A stretch of 64,000 nt of DNA from Labedella phragmitis (GTDB lineage: Bacteria > Actinomycetota > Actinomycetes > Actinomycetales > Microbacteriaceae). A program made the translations under genes and the position numbers. The notes below the pieces were generated by a model, which did not search any database, was not told where the DNA came from, and was given only the letters and a program-made list of their open reading frames with translations. Positions within the stretch are counted from its first letter, which is position 1; each line of letters starts with the position of its first letter. The DNA lies in NCBI RefSeq assembly GCF_004078635.1, contig NZ_RZNB01000002.1, positions 372,001 to 436,000 on the forward strand, given 5' to 3'. This document shows positions 8,634 to 19,299 of this stretch, one piece after another.

Positions 8634-10355
8634 ATGACTGAAAACGCACAGCCGTCCGCGACGGACGGAACCACGCAAGCGGGTCATGAGCCCGTTCGCA
8701 CGCCGACCGCGGTCGATGCCGTCGCCGAGCAGTGGGTCACGACTCTCGCGGAGCTCGACCCCCTCGTCGCGGTGTGGATCGGGGGGATGCCGGACTCGGG
8801 CGGGTACGGCGACTTCTCGCCGGCCGGCCACGAGGCCTACGCCGAGGCGGCGAAGAAGACGATCGCAGCCCTCGATGCGCTCCCGGCCGTCGACGCCGTC
8901 GACGAGGTCACGAAGACCGATCTCCGCGCCTCGCTGGCTCTCGATCTCGAGGAGTTCGACGCCGGCCTCCACCTCCGCGACGTCAACGTCATCGCCTCCC
9001 CGGCCCAGGGCATCCGTGAGGTCTTCGACCTCATGCCGTCGTCGTCGGTCGACGATTGGGAGACCGTCTCGACGCGTCTCGGCAACGTCTCGGGCGCGGT
9101 CGACGGCTACATCGAGTCGCTCCGGGAGGGAATCCGGCGCGGGGTCGTCCCCGCAAAGCGGCAAGTCCGCGAGGTCTTCGAGCAGGCCAAGAAGCTCGCC
9201 GACGGCGACGGCTTCTTCTCGAGCCTCGCGGCCAACGCCACGCCCGAGGCCGGTCAGCTTCCCGCCTCACTCGCCAACGAGTTGACGCGTCGAGCCGGCG
9301 AAGCCGCCGTGGCGTACCAGGAGCTCGCGGACTTCTTCGCGCGCGAACTCGAGCCGGTGGCTTCGGAGAAGGACGCCGTCGGGCGCGAGATCTACGCGAT
9401 CCAGTCGCGCAAGTTCCTCGGGGCGACGATCGACCTCGATGAGACGTACGAGTGGGGCGTCGAGGAGCTCGCGAGGATGGTCGCCGAGCAGGAGTCCATC
9501 GCCGATCTCATCAAGCCCGGAGCCGGCGTGCTCGAGGCCATCGAGTTCCTCGACGGGGACCCGAGCCGCAAGCTCCAGGGTACTGACGCGCTCCGGACCT
9601 GGATGCAGGAGACGAGCGATCGCGCGGTGGACGAACTGTCGCGCTCACACTTCGACATCCCGGACCCGGTCAAGCGCCTCGAGTGCATGATCGCTCCGAC
9701 CCAGGAGGGCGGGATCTACTACACGAGCCCGTCCGACGACTTCTCGCGGCCCGGGCGGATGTGGTGGTCCGTGCCCGAGGGCGTCACGGAGTTCGACACG
9801 TGGCGCGAGCTCACGACGGTCTATCACGAAGGTGTCCCCGGCCACCACCTCCAGCTCGGCCAGGCCGTCTACAACCGCGCGATGCTCAACACGTGGCGCC
9901 GCCAACTCGCGGGCACGTCCGGGCACGCCGAGGGCTGGGCGCTCTACGCCGAACGCCTCATGCAGGAGCTCGGCTACCTCGACGATCCGGCGGACCGTCT
10001 CGGCATGCTCGACGGACAGCGGATGCGCGCCGCACGCGTCGTCCTCGACATCGGAGTGCACCTCGAGAAGCAGCTGCCCGACGGATCGGGGCCGTGGACG
10101 GCCGAGTACGCCTTCGACTTCATGGGTCGCAACGTCAACATGAACGACGGCTTCGTGCGCTTCGAGGTCAACCGTTACCTCGGTTGGCCGGGGCAGGCCC
10201 CCTCCTACAAGGTCGGCCAGCGCATCTGGGAGCAGATCCGCGACGAGTCACGAGCGCGAGAGGGAGCGGCCTTCGACATGAAGGCGTTCCACAAGCGCGC
10301 CCTCGACCTCGGTGGTGTCGGCCTCGACACCCTGCGGACGGCTCTGCTCGGTTGA
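8634..10355 (+). CDS. DUF885-family putative metallopeptidase
   Basis: This 573-residue protein matches the DUF885 family. A long helical N-terminal region is followed by the family core, with a zinc-site-like HEGVPGHHLQ at 398-407 (HExxxxHH rather than classic HExxH), then EGWALYAERLM and a C-terminal helical end. No signal peptide or membrane segment is seen, so it is probably cytoplasmic. Family members are thought to be metallopeptidases, but substrates are mostly unknown. It stands alone between polA and rpsA. Confidence 0.8.
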   Translation: MTENAQPSATDGTTQAGHEPVRTPTAVDAVAEQWVTTLAELDPLVAVWIGGMPDSGGYGDFSPAGHEAYAEAAKKTIAALDALPAVDAVDEVTKTDLRASLALDLEEFDAGLHLRDVNVIASPAQGIREVFDLMPSSSVDDWETVSTRLGNVSGAVDGYIESLREGIRRGVVPAKRQVREVFEQAKKLADGDGFFSSLAANATPEAGQLPASLANELTRRAGEAAVAYQELADFFARELEPVASEKDAVGREIYAIQSRKFLGATIDLDETYEWGVEELARMVAEQESIADLIKPGAGVLEAIEFLDGDPSRKLQGTDALRTWMQETSDRAVDELSRSHFDIPDPVKRLECMIAPTQEGGIYYTSPSDDFSRPGRMWWSVPEGVTEFDTWRELTTVYHEGVPGHHLQLGQAVYNRAMLNTWRRQLAGTSGHAEGWALYAERLMQELGYLDDPADRLGMLDGQRMRAARVVLDIGVHLEKQLPDGSGPWTAEYAFDFMGRNVNMNDGFVRFEVNRYLGWPGQAPSYKVGQRIWEQIRDESRAREGAAFDMKAFHKRALDLGGVGLDTLRTALLG

Positions 10356-10361
10356 GACGGT

Positions 10362-10401
10362 CGGGTGTGACGGGTCCGGCCGATGGCGCTCGTCACACCC
10401 G
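10362..10401 (+). terminator. Inverted repeat after the DUF885 gene
   Basis: A perfect 11-bp stem (CGGGTGTGACG and CGTCACACCCG) has an 18-nt loop and no T-tract. It is probably a terminator or 3' stabiliser. It ends about 20 nt before the rpsA -35 box, so an operator role is also possible. Confidence 0.45.
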
Positions 10402-10422
10402 GAAATCCGCCGTCCGCGGCGC

Positions 10423-10452
10423 TTGGAACCCGGTCGGGGAAAAGCTATGATG
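10423..10452 (+). promoter_or_regulatory. rpsA promoter
   Basis: TTGGAA (10423-10428), 18-nt spacer, TATGAT (10447-10452). This is the closest match to the primary sigma consensus in the window. It gives a leader of about 95 nt before rpsA. Confidence 0.7.
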
Positions 10453-10552
10453 GAATGTCGCACTCGCGACGCCTATCCGCCTGCCCTGCACACCGAACAC
10501 CCTGGTTCACGTGCGGGGCCCGATATCCATCCAATACTGGAGCACCCACTAC

Positions 10553-12004
10553 ATGACAACCGCAACGACCGAAAAGGCAACCAAGCAGGTCGCTATCAAC
10601 GACATCGGCTCTGCTGAAGACTTCCTTGCCGCGGTCGAGAAGACTCTGAAGTTCTTCAACGACGGTGACCTCATCGAAGGCACTGTTGTGAAGATCGACC
10701 GCGACGAGGTCCTCCTCGACGTGGGATACAAGACCGAGGGTGTCATCCCCTCGCGCGAACTTTCGATCAAGCACGACGTCGACCCCTCCGAGGTCGTCAA
10801 CGTCGGCGACACCGTCGAAGCCCTCGTCCTCCAGAAGGAGGACAAGGAAGGCCGCCTCATCCTCTCCAAGAAGCGCGCGCAGTACGAGCGTGCCTGGGGA
10901 GACGTCGAGAAGATCAAGGACGCCGACGGTGTCGTCACCGGCTCGGTCATCGAGGTCGTCAAGGGCGGCCTCATCGTCGACATCGGCCTTCGTGGCTTCC
11001 TTCCGGCTTCGCTCATCGAGCTCCGCCGCGTCCGCGACCTCACGCCGTACCTCGGCCAGGAGATCGAGGCGAAGATCCTCGAGCTCGACAAGAACCGCAA
11101 CAACGTCGTCCTGTCCCGCCGCGCCCTGCTCGAGCAGACGCAGTCGGAGAGCCGCACGACCTTCCTCAACAACCTCCAGAAGGGCCAGGTCCGCAAGGGC
11201 GTCGTCTCCTCGATCGTCAACTTCGGTGCGTTCGTGGACCTCGGCGGCGTCGACGGTCTCGTCCACGTCTCGGAGCTCAGCTGGAAGCACATCGAGCACG
11301 CGTCCGAGGTCGTCGAGGTCGGCCAGGAGGTCACCGTCGAGATCCTCGAGGTGGACCTCGACCGCGAGCGCGTCTCCCTGTCGCTCAAGGCGACGCAGGA
11401 GGACCCGTGGCAGGTCTTCGCCCGTACCCACGCGATCGGTCAGGTCGCCCCGGGTAAGGTCACGAAGCTCGTCCCGTTCGGTGCGTTCGTCCGGGTGGCG
11501 GACGGCATCGAGGGCCTCGTCCACATCTCCGAGCTCTCGGGCAAGCACGTCGAGCTCGCGGAGCAGGTCGTGTCGGTCGGCGAAGAGGTCTTCGTCAAGG
11601 TCATCGACATCGACCTCGAGCGTCGTCGGATCTCGCTCTCGCTCAAGCAGGCGAACGAGGGCGTCGACCCCGAGGGCACCGAGTTCGACCCGGCGCTCTA
11701 CGGAATGCTCACGGAGTACGACGAGCAGGGGAACTACAAGTACCCCGAGGGCTTCGACCCCGAGACGAACGAGTGGAAGGAAGGCTTCGAGGCCCAGCGC
11801 GAGAAGTGGGAGCAGGACTACGCTGCAGCCCAGGCTCGCTGGGAGGCCCACAAGCGCCAGGTCGCCACGGCCGCTTCCGAGGAGGCCTCGAACGAGGGCG
11901 CCTCGACCGGATCGTCGTTCTCGAGCGAGTCGACCGGAGCCGGCACGCTCGCCGACGACGAGTCGCTCGCCGCTCTCCGCGAGAAGCTCTCCAGCAACTC
12001 CTGA
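10553..12004 (+). CDS. rpsA: 30S ribosomal protein S1
   Basis: This 483-residue protein binds mRNA and helps place it on the 30S subunit. Four S1 (OB-fold) repeats are visible, at about residues 38-105, 122-188, 208-277 and 293-364. The last two are the most conserved (FGAFVDLGGVDGLVHVSEL and FGAFVRVADGIEGLVHISEL). An acidic, Ser/Glu-rich tail follows; four repeats rather than six is usual in Actinobacteria. The ATG at 10553 has GGAG about 11 nt upstream and gives the standard MTTATTEK start. The long leader and strong promoter fit a heavily expressed, possibly autoregulated gene. Confidence 0.97.
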   Translation: MTTATTEKATKQVAINDIGSAEDFLAAVEKTLKFFNDGDLIEGTVVKIDRDEVLLDVGYKTEGVIPSRELSIKHDVDPSEVVNVGDTVEALVLQKEDKEGRLILSKKRAQYERAWGDVEKIKDADGVVTGSVIEVVKGGLIVDIGLRGFLPASLIELRRVRDLTPYLGQEIEAKILELDKNRNNVVLSRRALLEQTQSESRTTFLNNLQKGQVRKGVVSSIVNFGAFVDLGGVDGLVHVSELSWKHIEHASEVVEVGQEVTVEILEVDLDRERVSLSLKATQEDPWQVFARTHAIGQVAPGKVTKLVPFGAFVRVADGIEGLVHISELSGKHVELAEQVVSVGEEVFVKVIDIDLERRRISLSLKQANEGVDPEGTEFDPALYGMLTEYDEQGNYKYPEGFDPETNEWKEGFEAQREKWEQDYAAAQARWEAHKRQVATAASEEASNEGASTGSSFSSESTGAGTLADDESLAALREKLSSNS

Positions 12005-12076
12005 GCACGGACGATTCCTCCTGAGAACGTCGGGACCCCGCCGCATTTGGCGCGGCTCCCGGTGATTTGAGCAACA

Positions 12077-12114
12077 CGAACGGTGCGGTACCCCGAGGGG
12101 TGCCGCACCGTTCG
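12077..12114 (+). terminator. rpsA terminator
   Basis: An 18-bp stem with one G-T pair (CGAACGGTGCGGTACCCC and its partner) and a very tight loop, 72 nt after the rpsA stop. Confidence 0.8.
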
Positions 12115-12255
12115 ACGTTGTGCGGCGATGTCGAGCTCCGACCGCCGTCATCTCGCCGAAGATCGACGGCGTCGTGGGCGTGTCGCACGAGCCGGTCGGG
12201 TTACCTGCTGATGCTAAGGTGAGCCTGTACCGCCGTCCCACACCCAGAGGTCTCC

Positions 12256-12951
12256 GTGCTCACCACTCGAACCAACGAGAAGGACCAGAACCTAGTGAAT
12301 GTCGATCCATTGCGACGGTTCCTCGCGCTCGATTACGCGGAGTCCGCGGATCTCCGGAACAGCCCGCAGCAGGAGCGAAGCCGGCTGAGTCTCGAGAACA
12401 TCCTCCGCGTCTGCGGCGAGATCATCGACGAGACGGGTCACGCCGGCGTCACGACGGCCGAGGTCGCCAAGCGCGCGGAGATGGCGATCGGAACGGTCTA
12501 CCGCTTCTTCCCCGATCGTGTCGCGCTCATGCTCGGCGTGTACGACTACATGATCAAGCGCTACGTGGAGATGTGCATCGAGGCACTCGACGCGGCAGAG
12601 CCGACGTCCTGGAAGGAGACGTTCGAGATCCTCACGGACACGAATGTCGTCGCGCGCCGGACCGTGCCCGGTTATCGCGCCACGCAGTACCGCGTGCTCG
12701 CGGACGAGGAGAGCCAGGAGAAGTACAACCTCCGGTCGACCTCGTACATCGACGCCGTCGTCGGGCAGCTCGCGCAGTTCGGTCTCCCCGAAGACGCCGA
12801 GTGGAACGCCCGTGTCGCCGTTGCGATCGAGCTGTCCCGCGCCCTCCAGCGGCTCGCGTTCGACGCGGAGCCGGATGGTGACGAGTGGCTCCTCGACGAG
12901 GCACGCAACGTGGCGATCACGTACCTCGAGACGCAGCTCGCGGCCCGCTGA
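12256..12951 (+). CDS. TetR-family transcriptional regulator
   Basis: This protein of about 231 residues has an N-terminal helix-turn-helix, with GVTTAEVAKRAEMAIGTVYRFFPDR as the recognition part, and a divergent helical ligand-binding domain. Two GTG starts are possible. The one at 12256 has AGAGG 5 nt upstream. The one at 12295 has GAGAAGGA 10 nt upstream and would give 218 residues. A possible -10, TAAGGT, lies 30-40 nt before the first. The gene ends 3 nt before coaE, so regulator and coaE may share a transcript. The ligand is unknown, and no obvious efflux or catabolic target is adjacent. Confidence 0.88.
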   Translation: MLTTRTNEKDQNLVNVDPLRRFLALDYAESADLRNSPQQERSRLSLENILRVCGEIIDETGHAGVTTAEVAKRAEMAIGTVYRFFPDRVALMLGVYDYMIKRYVEMCIEALDAAEPTSWKETFEILTDTNVVARRTVPGYRATQYRVLADEESQEKYNLRSTSYIDAVVGQLAQFGLPEDAEWNARVAVAIELSRALQRLAFDAEPDGDEWLLDEARNVAITYLETQLAAR

Positions 12952-12954
12952 CCC

Positions 12955-13560
12955 ATGAGGGTCATCGCCCTCACCGGGGGCATCGCCTCCGGGAAGTCGA
13001 CCATCTCGCGTCGGCTCGCGGAACTCGGCGCGTCCGTCGTCGACGCCGACGTCCTCTCACGGGAGGCGGTCGAACCGGGCTCTCCCGGACTGCAGGCGAT
13101 CGCCGAGCGCTTCGGGCCGTCCGTCCTCACGGCGGATGGGGCTCTCGACCGCCCAGCGCTCGGAGCGATCGTGTTCTCCGACGACGCGGCACGCGCCGCG
13201 CTCAACGCGATCGTGCACCCGGAGGTGCGTCGGCTCGCGGCGGCTCGGCTCGCCGAGATCGGACGATCCGAGCCTGACGCGATCGCGATCTACGACGTGC
13301 CGTTGCTCGTCGAGACGGGAGTGGACCACTCGTTCGACCTCGTGGTCGTCGCGGACGCCGACGCCGCGACGCGAGTGGAGAGACTCGTGACGTTGCGCGG
13401 GCTCGAGAGGGTCGAGGCGGAGCGCCGTGTCGCCGCTCAGGCGAGCGACGAGGCGCGGCGTGCGATCGCCGACGTGCTGATCGACACGACGGGCGCCATG
13501 GCGGAGACGATCGCGCAGGTCGACGCGCTCTGGGACGACGTGCGATCGGGCCGACGGTGA
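12955..13560 (+). CDS. coaE: Dephospho-CoA kinase
   Basis: This enzyme catalyses the final step of coenzyme A synthesis, phosphorylation of the 3'-OH of dephospho-CoA by ATP. The 201-residue protein has the P-loop GGIASGKST (8-16), the DAD acidic segment, a HP motif (VHPEVRR) and the family-typical DVPLLVETG lid region. The length is normal for a single-domain CoaE; some actinobacterial versions carry an extra C-terminal domain that is absent here. It starts 3 nt after the TetR gene and overlaps pcp by 4 nt (GTGA). Confidence 0.95.
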   Translation: MRVIALTGGIASGKSTISRRLAELGASVVDADVLSREAVEPGSPGLQAIAERFGPSVLTADGALDRPALGAIVFSDDAARAALNAIVHPEVRRLAAARLAEIGRSEPDAIAIYDVPLLVETGVDHSFDLVVVADADAATRVERLVTLRGLERVEAERRVAAQASDEARRAIADVLIDTTGAMAETIAQVDALWDDVRSGRR

Positions 13561-14168
13561 CCGTCGTCCTCGTGACCGGTTTCGAGCCGTTCGGTGGTTC
13601 AGCGGTCAACGCCTCCGAGGAGGCGGTCAGGCTGCTTCCTCGTCGAATCGGCGAGGTCGACGTGGTGACGGCGATCCTCCCGTGCGTGTTCGGCGATGCT
13701 CCCCGCGAACTCGAGGCGCTCGTCGGCGAGCACCGCCCCGACATCGTGATCGCCGTGGGTGAGGCCGGGAGTCGATCGACCGTGGACCTCGAGCGGGTCG
13801 CGATCAACATCGATGACGCCCGGATTCCCGACAACGCCGGGAACCGGCCGATCGACTCGTCGGTCGTCGACGGCGCACCCTCGGCCTACTTCTCAACGCT
13901 GCCCGTGAAGGCGTGCACGGCAGCGGCGGAGGGCGCCGGCGTGGCGACCTCGGTCTCCAATTCGGCCGGCACGTTCGTGTGCAACCACGTCTTCTTCGCC
14001 CTCATGCATCTGATCTCTGATGCCCCGGATGTCAGGGGCGGTTTCGTCCACGTTCCCACGGTGGATGCGCTCCCCACGGTCGAGGCGGTCAGAGGTCTCA
14101 CCGCCATTCTCGAGGCGGCCGCACACACCGCGGTGGACCGTCACGAGAGCCGCGGCACGGAGCAGTAG
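13557..14168 (+). CDS. pcp: Pyroglutamyl-peptidase I
   Basis: This 203-residue cytosolic cysteine peptidase removes N-terminal pyroglutamate from peptides. The triad is visible as Glu79 (in DLERVAIN), Cys142 (in GTFVCNHVFF) and His165 (in GFVHVP). The N-terminal TGFEPFGG signature is also present. The GTG start overlaps the coaE stop by 4 nt, which implies translational coupling, though no functional link between the two is known to me. Confidence 0.93.
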   Translation: MTVVLVTGFEPFGGSAVNASEEAVRLLPRRIGEVDVVTAILPCVFGDAPRELEALVGEHRPDIVIAVGEAGSRSTVDLERVAINIDDARIPDNAGNRPIDSSVVDGAPSAYFSTLPVKACTAAAEGAGVATSVSNSAGTFVCNHVFFALMHLISDAPDVRGGFVHVPTVDALPTVEAVRGLTAILEAAAHTAVDRHESRGTEQ

Positions 14169-14198
14169 CCGACCGGACCCCGTGTCGGTGGCAGGATT

Positions 14199-14204
14199 TA
14201 GAAT
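14199..14204 (+). promoter_or_regulatory. -10 box of uvrB, predicted leaderless
   Basis: TAGAAT ends 6 nt before the uvrB ATG. A GGAG lies within the gap, so a leadered reading remains possible. I see no SOS-type palindrome beside it. Confidence 0.45.
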
Positions 14205-14210
14205 CGGAGT

Positions 14211-16274
14211 ATGCAACCGACACGCTCCGTGAACCCCTTCGAGGTCGTCAGCGAGTACAAGCCGAGCGGCGACCAGCCCGCGGCCATCGCCGAACTCGCA
14301 GGACGCATCAACGCGGGCGAGACCGACGTCGTGCTTCTCGGGGCCACGGGTACCGGAAAGTCCGCGACGACCGCGTGGCTCATCGAGGCCACGCAGCGCC
14401 CGACGCTCGTCCTCGCCCACAACAAGACCCTCGCGGCCCAGCTCGCGAACGAGTTCCGCGAGCTGCTCCCGAACAACTCCGTCGAGTACTTCGTGTCCTA
14501 TTACGACTACTACCAGCCGGAAGCGTACGTCCCCCAGACGGACACCTTCATCGAGAAGGACTCGTCGATCAACTCGGAGGTCGAGCGGCTCCGGCACTCC
14601 ACCACCAACTCGCTGCTGTCGCGGCGCGACGTCGTCGTCGTGTCGACGGTGTCATGCATCTACGGCCTCGGGGCGGCGGAGGAGTACCTCGAGGCGATGG
14701 TGGCCCTCCACGTCGGCGACTCGATCGGCCGCGACCGGCTCATCCGTTCGTTCATCGGCATGCAGTACAACCGCAACGACGTCGATTTCTCCCGCGGCAA
14801 CTTCCGGGTGCGCGGCGACACCATCGAGATCATCCCCGTCTACGAAGAGCTCGCCATCCGCATCGAGATGTTCGGCGACGAGATCGAGGCCCTCTACGCC
14901 CTGCACCCGCTCACGGGAGACGTCGTCAAGAAGCTCGACGCCGTCTCGATCTTCCCCGCCACGCACTATGCGGCGAGCCCCGCCACGATGCAGCGTGCCA
15001 TCGGGACGATCCAGATCGAACTCGAGGAGCGCCTGGCCGAACTCGAGAAGCAGGGCAAGCTCCTCGAGGCGCAGCGGCTGCGCATGCGCACGAACTTCGA
15101 TCTCGAGATGATGCAGCAGATCGGATTCTGCTCCGGCATCGAGAACTACTCGCGTCACATCGACGGTCGCGCACCCGGCCAGGCGCCGAACTGCCTGCTC
15201 GACTACTTCCCGGACGATTTCCTCGTCGTCATCGACGAATCCCACGTCACGGTTCCGCAGATCGGCGCGATGTTCGAGGGAGACGCGTCGCGCAAGCGCA
15301 CGCTCGTCGAGCATGGTTTCCGGCTCCCGAGCGCGATGGACAACCGTCCCCTCACGTGGGACGAGTTCAAGTCGCGTGTGGGCCAGACCGTGTACCTCTC
15401 GGCGACTCCCGGACGCTACGAGATGGGCATCGCGGACGGCGTGGTCGAACAGATCATCCGCCCGACCGGTCTCGTCGATCCTCGGATCGTGGTCAAGCCG
15501 TCGAAAGGCCAGATCGACGACCTCCTCGAGCAGATCGTCGCTCGAGCGGAACGAGACGAGCGCGTCCTCGTCACAACCCTCACGAAGAAGATGGCGGAGG
15601 AACTCACCGACTTCCTCACGGAAGCGGGCGTCCGGGTCCGGTACCTCCACTCGGACGTCGATACGCTCCGCCGCGTGGAGCTGCTCTCCGAGCTCCGGGC
15701 CGGCGTCTACGACGTCCTCGTCGGCATCAACCTGCTGCGTGAGGGTCTCGACCTTCCCGAGGTGTCGCTCGTGGCGATCCTCGACGCCGATAAGGAGGGC
15801 TTTCTGCGCTCGTCGACCTCGCTCATCCAGACGATCGGCCGTGCCGCTCGAAACGTCTCGGGAGAAGTCCACATGTATGCGGACGTCGTCACCGACTCGA
15901 TGAAGCGCGCGATCGAGGAGACCGATCGTCGCCGCGATCGCCAGCTGGCGTACAACGCCGAGCACGGAATCGATCCCACACCGCTGCGGAAGAAGATCGC
16001 CGACATCACGGGCATGCTCGCGCGCGAAGGCGAGGACACGGCACGAATGCTCGCGGGTCGAGAGGGCAAGAAGAAGAGCCCGACGCCCAACCTGCGCCGT
16101 GAGGGCCTCGCAGCAGAGGGCGCCAACAACCTCGAGGCGATCATCGCCGACCTCAACGGTCAGATGCTCGCGGCGGCGGCCGAGCTCAAATTCGAGCTCG
16201 CAGGGCGCCTGCGCGACGAGGTCGCGGAGCTCAAGCGTGAGCTGCGGCAGATGGAGAAGGCGGGGCACGCGTAG
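14211..16274 (+). CDS. uvrB: Excinuclease ABC subunit B
   Basis: UvrB is the damage-verifying helicase-like subunit of nucleotide excision repair. The 687-residue protein contains Walker A GATGTGKS (44-51), the beta-hairpin [12 protein letters not shown] that grips DNA, the DESH box, helicase motifs V and VI ([20 protein letters not shown]) and a C-terminal UVR coiled-coil (near 645-680) that contacts UvrC. All the expected domains are present at normal length. It leads the run uvrB-uvrA-uvrC, and uvrA has its own promoter. Confidence 0.97.
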   Translation: MQPTRSVNPFEVVSEYKPSGDQPAAIAELAGRINAGETDVVLLGATGTGKSATTAWLIEATQRPTLVLAHNKTLAAQLANEFRELLPNNSVEYFVSYYDYYQPEAYVPQTDTFIEKDSSINSEVERLRHSTTNSLLSRRDVVVVSTVSCIYGLGAAEEYLEAMVALHVGDSIGRDRLIRSFIGMQYNRNDVDFSRGNFRVRGDTIEIIPVYEELAIRIEMFGDEIEALYALHPLTGDVVKKLDAVSIFPATHYAASPATMQRAIGTIQIELEERLAELEKQGKLLEAQRLRMRTNFDLEMMQQIGFCSGIENYSRHIDGRAPGQAPNCLLDYFPDDFLVVIDESHVTVPQIGAMFEGDASRKRTLVEHGFRLPSAMDNRPLTWDEFKSRVGQTVYLSATPGRYEMGIADGVVEQIIRPTGLVDPRIVVKPSKGQIDDLLEQIVARAERDERVLVTTLTKKMAEELTDFLTEAGVRVRYLHSDVDTLRRVELLSELRAGVYDVLVGINLLREGLDLPEVSLVAILDADKEGFLRSSTSLIQTIGRAARNVSGEVHMYADVVTDSMKRAIEETDRRRDRQLAYNAEHGIDPTPLRKKIADITGMLAREGEDTARMLAGREGKKKSPTPNLRREGLAAEGANNLEAIIADLNGQMLAAAAELKFELAGRLRDEVAELKRELRQMEKAGHA

Positions 16275-16368
16275 TCGTTCCAGCGCCGTCCGTGGCGGGA
16301 ACGCAACAGCAGTGCCCGCCGCGTGACGGTCTGCCGGGCGCGCTGTTCGCGGACGGCGAGAGCTCGGC

Positions 16369-16399
16369 GGGACCCAGTGTCAGTGGGTCCCCGTAGACT
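16369..16399 (+). promoter_or_regulatory. uvrA promoter with overlapping palindrome
   Basis: TAGACT (16394-16399) ends 6 nt before the uvrA GTG. A perfect inverted repeat, GGGACCCA-7 nt-TGGGTCCC (16369-16391), fills the -35 and spacer zone. It could be an operator, or a uvrB terminator placed on the next promoter. Confidence 0.5.
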
Positions 16400-16405
16400 T
16401 TTGAG

Positions 16406-19297
16406 GTGTCGATTTCCCCAGTAGAACAGAGCGCGCAGCTCAGCGTCCGTGGTGCCCGTGTCCACAATCTCCAGAACGTCGATCTCGACATTCCGCGCGA
16501 TTCCCTCGTCGTGTTCACGGGGCTCTCCGGATCGGGCAAGTCGTCGCTCGCCTTCGACACGATCTTCGCCGAGGGCCAGCGCCGCTATGTGGAGTCGCTC
16601 TCCGCCTACGCTCGCCAGTTCCTGGGCCAGGTGGACCGCCCCGACGTCGACTTCATCGAGGGACTGAGCCCCGCGGTCTCGATCGACCAGAAGTCGACGA
16701 ACCGCAATCCGCGGTCCACTGTCGGAACGATCACCGAGGTCTACGACTACATGCGACTGTTGTGGGCGCGCATCGGCGTTCCGCACTGTCCGGTGTGCGG
16801 CGAGCCCATTCAGCGGCAGACCGTCCAGCAGATCGCCGACCAGCTCATGAACCTCGAGGCCGGCACCCGCTACATGGTGATGAGCCCCGTCGTCTCGCAG
16901 AAGAAGGGCGAGTTCGTCGACCTCTTCCAGGAACTGTCGGCGAAGGGCTACGCGCGCGCCGTGGTCGACGGCGAGACGGTCCAGCTGAGCGACCCTCCCA
17001 CCCTCAAGAAGTCCTACAAGCACGACATCTCCGTGGTGGTCGACCGTCTCGTCGCGGGCCCCGACGCGCTCACGCGCCTCACGGACTCGCTCGAGACGGC
17101 TCTCTCGCTCACCGACGGCGTCGTCCAGATCAACTTCGTCGACGAGCAGGGCCCGGAAGCCACGACGACGTTCTCCGAGAAGCTCTCCTGCCCCAACAAC
17201 CACCCGATCCAGCTCACGGAGATCGAGCCACGCACGTTCTCGTTCAACGCGCCGTTCGGCGCATGCCCCGAATGCTCGGGACTCGGCACGAAGATGGCCG
17301 TCGACGACGAGCTCCTGCTCGGCGACGTATCCCTGAGCATCGACGAGGGCGTCATCGTCCCATGGACCACACAGGGCAAGGGGCTCTACCAGTACTACGA
17401 AAAGCTCCTCGAGGGCCTCGCTCGCGACCTCGATTTCTCCCTCAGTACCCCGTGGAAGGACCTGCCGAAGCGCGTCCAGGAAGCCGTGCTCCGGGGTGAG
17501 AACTTCAAGGTCAAGGTCAAGTGGCGCAACCGCTACGGCCGTGAGATGAGCTACTCGTCGGGCTTCGAAGGCGTCATGCCGTACATCGAGCGGCAGTATC
17601 TCCAGGCCGAGACGGACGTGCAGCGCAGCCGCTGGGCCGAATACCTCCGCGAGGTCAACTGCCCCGTCTGCCAGGGCAAGCGGCTCAAGCCCGAGGTTCT
17701 CGCCGTGCTCGTCCACGGGGAGAACATCGCCGACGTCTCGCTCCTCAGCCTCGAGGACGCGCGGGCCTTCATGGACAGGCTCGAACTCACCGACCGCGAG
17801 GCCAAAATCGCCGCCCAGGTGCTGCGAGAGATCAAGGTCCGCCTCGACTTCCTCAACGAGGTCGGCCTCGGCTATCTCGACCTGGCCCGTTCGGCGGGGT
17901 CGCTCTCGGGCGGCGAGGCGCAGCGCATTCGGCTCGCGACGCAGATCGGTTCGGGGCTCACGGGCGTCCTCTACGTGCTCGACGAGCCGAGCATCGGTCT
18001 CCACCAGCGCGACAACCGGCGCCTCATCGAGACTCTCGTCAAGCTGCGCGACCTGGGCAACACGCTCATCGTCGTCGAGCACGACGAGGACACCATCCGC
18101 ACCGCCGACTGGATCGTCGACATCGGACCGGGTGCCGGCGTCAACGGCGGCACCGTCGTGCACTCGGGCGACTACGACTCGCTTGTGAAGGAGCACGCGT
18201 CGCTCACGGGAGACTACCTGTCCGGCCGCAAGTCCATCGAGACGCCCGAGCGCCGCCGCCCGATCGACCCCGCTCGCATGATCTCGGTCGTCGGTGCGTC
18301 GGCCAACAACCTCCGCAACGTCACGGTCGACTTCCCGCTCGGCGTGTTCACGGCCGTCACGGGAGTGAGCGGCTCGGGCAAGTCGTCGCTCGTCAACGAC
18401 GTCCTCTACCGCGTCCTCGCGAACAAGCTCAACGGCGCCCGCAAGGTCCCGGCCAAGCACACACGCGTCACCGGTCTCGAACAGCTCGACAAGGTCATCC
18501 ACGTCGATCAGGCGCCCATCGGTCGCACTCCGCGCTCGAATCCCGCGACCTACACGGGCGTCTTCGACCGCATCCGAACGCTCTTCTCCGAGACGGTCGA
18601 GGCCAAGACCCGCGGTTACCAGCCGGGTCGGTTCAGCTTCAACGTCAAGGGCGGGCGCTGCGAGGCCTGCTCGGGCGACGGCACGATCAAGATCGAGATG
18701 AACTTCCTGCCCGACGTCTACGTCGCGTGCGAGGTCTGCGGCGGCGCGCGCTACAACCGTGACACCCTCACTGTCCACTACAAGGGCAAGAACATCGCCG
18801 AGGTCCTCGACATGCCGATCGCCGAGGCTGCGGAGTTCTTCGAGCCCATCTCGTCGATCCACCGCTTCCTCAAGACCCTCGTGGATGTCGGGCTCGGGTA
18901 TGTCCGTCTCGGTCAGAGCGCGACGACCCTGTCCGGTGGAGAGGCGCAGCGCGTCAAGCTCGCCACGGAGCTCCAGCGCCGTACGAACGGCCGCAGCGTC
19001 TACGTCCTCGACGAGCCAACGACGGGCCTGCACTTCGAGGACGTGCGGAAGCTCCTGCTCGTCCTCGGCAGCCTCGTCGACAAGGGCAACACGGTCATCG
19101 TGATCGAGCACAACCTCGACGTCATCAAATCGGCGGACTGGCTCATCGACATGGGTCCGGAGGGCGGTGCCGGGGGAGGACGCGTGCTCGCCACGGGAAC
19201 ACCCGAGAAGCTCGCGACGGTCAAGAAGAGCCACACGGGACTGTTCCTCAAGGAGATCTTCGACGCCGAGCGGGAACTGACCCGCAAGGCCGGTTGA
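16406..19297 (+). CDS. uvrA: Excinuclease ABC subunit A
   Basis: This 963-residue ABC-type ATPase dimer recognises distorted DNA and loads UvrB. It shows two Walker A loops (GLSGSGKSS near 38, GVSGSGKSS near 655) and two ABC signatures ([20 protein letters not shown]). The zinc-binding cysteine pairs CPVCGEP, CPECSG and CEACSG/CEVCGG are present. Both ATPase halves and the insertion domains are complete. The GTG start follows the -10 box closely. uvrC starts 2 nt after the stop, so uvrA and uvrC share an mRNA. Confidence 0.97.
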   Translation: MSISPVEQSAQLSVRGARVHNLQNVDLDIPRDSLVVFTGLSGSGKSSLAFDTIFAEGQRRYVESLSAYARQFLGQVDRPDVDFIEGLSPAVSIDQKSTNRNPRSTVGTITEVYDYMRLLWARIGVPHCPVCGEPIQRQTVQQIADQLMNLEAGTRYMVMSPVVSQKKGEFVDLFQELSAKGYARAVVDGETVQLSDPPTLKKSYKHDISVVVDRLVAGPDALTRLTDSLETALSLTDGVVQINFVDEQGPEATTTFSEKLSCPNNHPIQLTEIEPRTFSFNAPFGACPECSGLGTKMAVDDELLLGDVSLSIDEGVIVPWTTQGKGLYQYYEKLLEGLARDLDFSLSTPWKDLPKRVQEAVLRGENFKVKVKWRNRYGREMSYSSGFEGVMPYIERQYLQAETDVQRSRWAEYLREVNCPVCQGKRLKPEVLAVLVHGENIADVSLLSLEDARAFMDRLELTDREAKIAAQVLREIKVRLDFLNEVGLGYLDLARSAGSLSGGEAQRIRLATQIGSGLTGVLYVLDEPSIGLHQRDNRRLIETLVKLRDLGNTLIVVEHDEDTIRTADWIVDIGPGAGVNGGTVVHSGDYDSLVKEHASLTGDYLSGRKSIETPERRRPIDPARMISVVGASANNLRNVTVDFPLGVFTAVTGVSGSGKSSLVNDVLYRVLANKLNGARKVPAKHTRVTGLEQLDKVIHVDQAPIGRTPRSNPATYTGVFDRIRTLFSETVEAKTRGYQPGRFSFNVKGGRCEACSGDGTIKIEMNFLPDVYVACEVCGGARYNRDTLTVHYKGKNIAEVLDMPIAEAAEFFEPISSIHRFLKTLVDVGLGYVRLGQSATTLSGGEAQRVKLATELQRRTNGRSVYVLDEPTTGLHFEDVRKLLLVLGSLVDKGNTVIVIEHNLDVIKSADWLIDMGPEGGAGGGRVLATGTPEKLATVKKSHTGLFLKEIFDAERELTRKAG

Positions 19298-19299
19298 GG

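Noticed and set aside
14169-14210. SOS (LexA) box upstream of uvrB
   Set aside because: No GAAC-4 nt-GTTC palindrome in the spacer or the pcp end.
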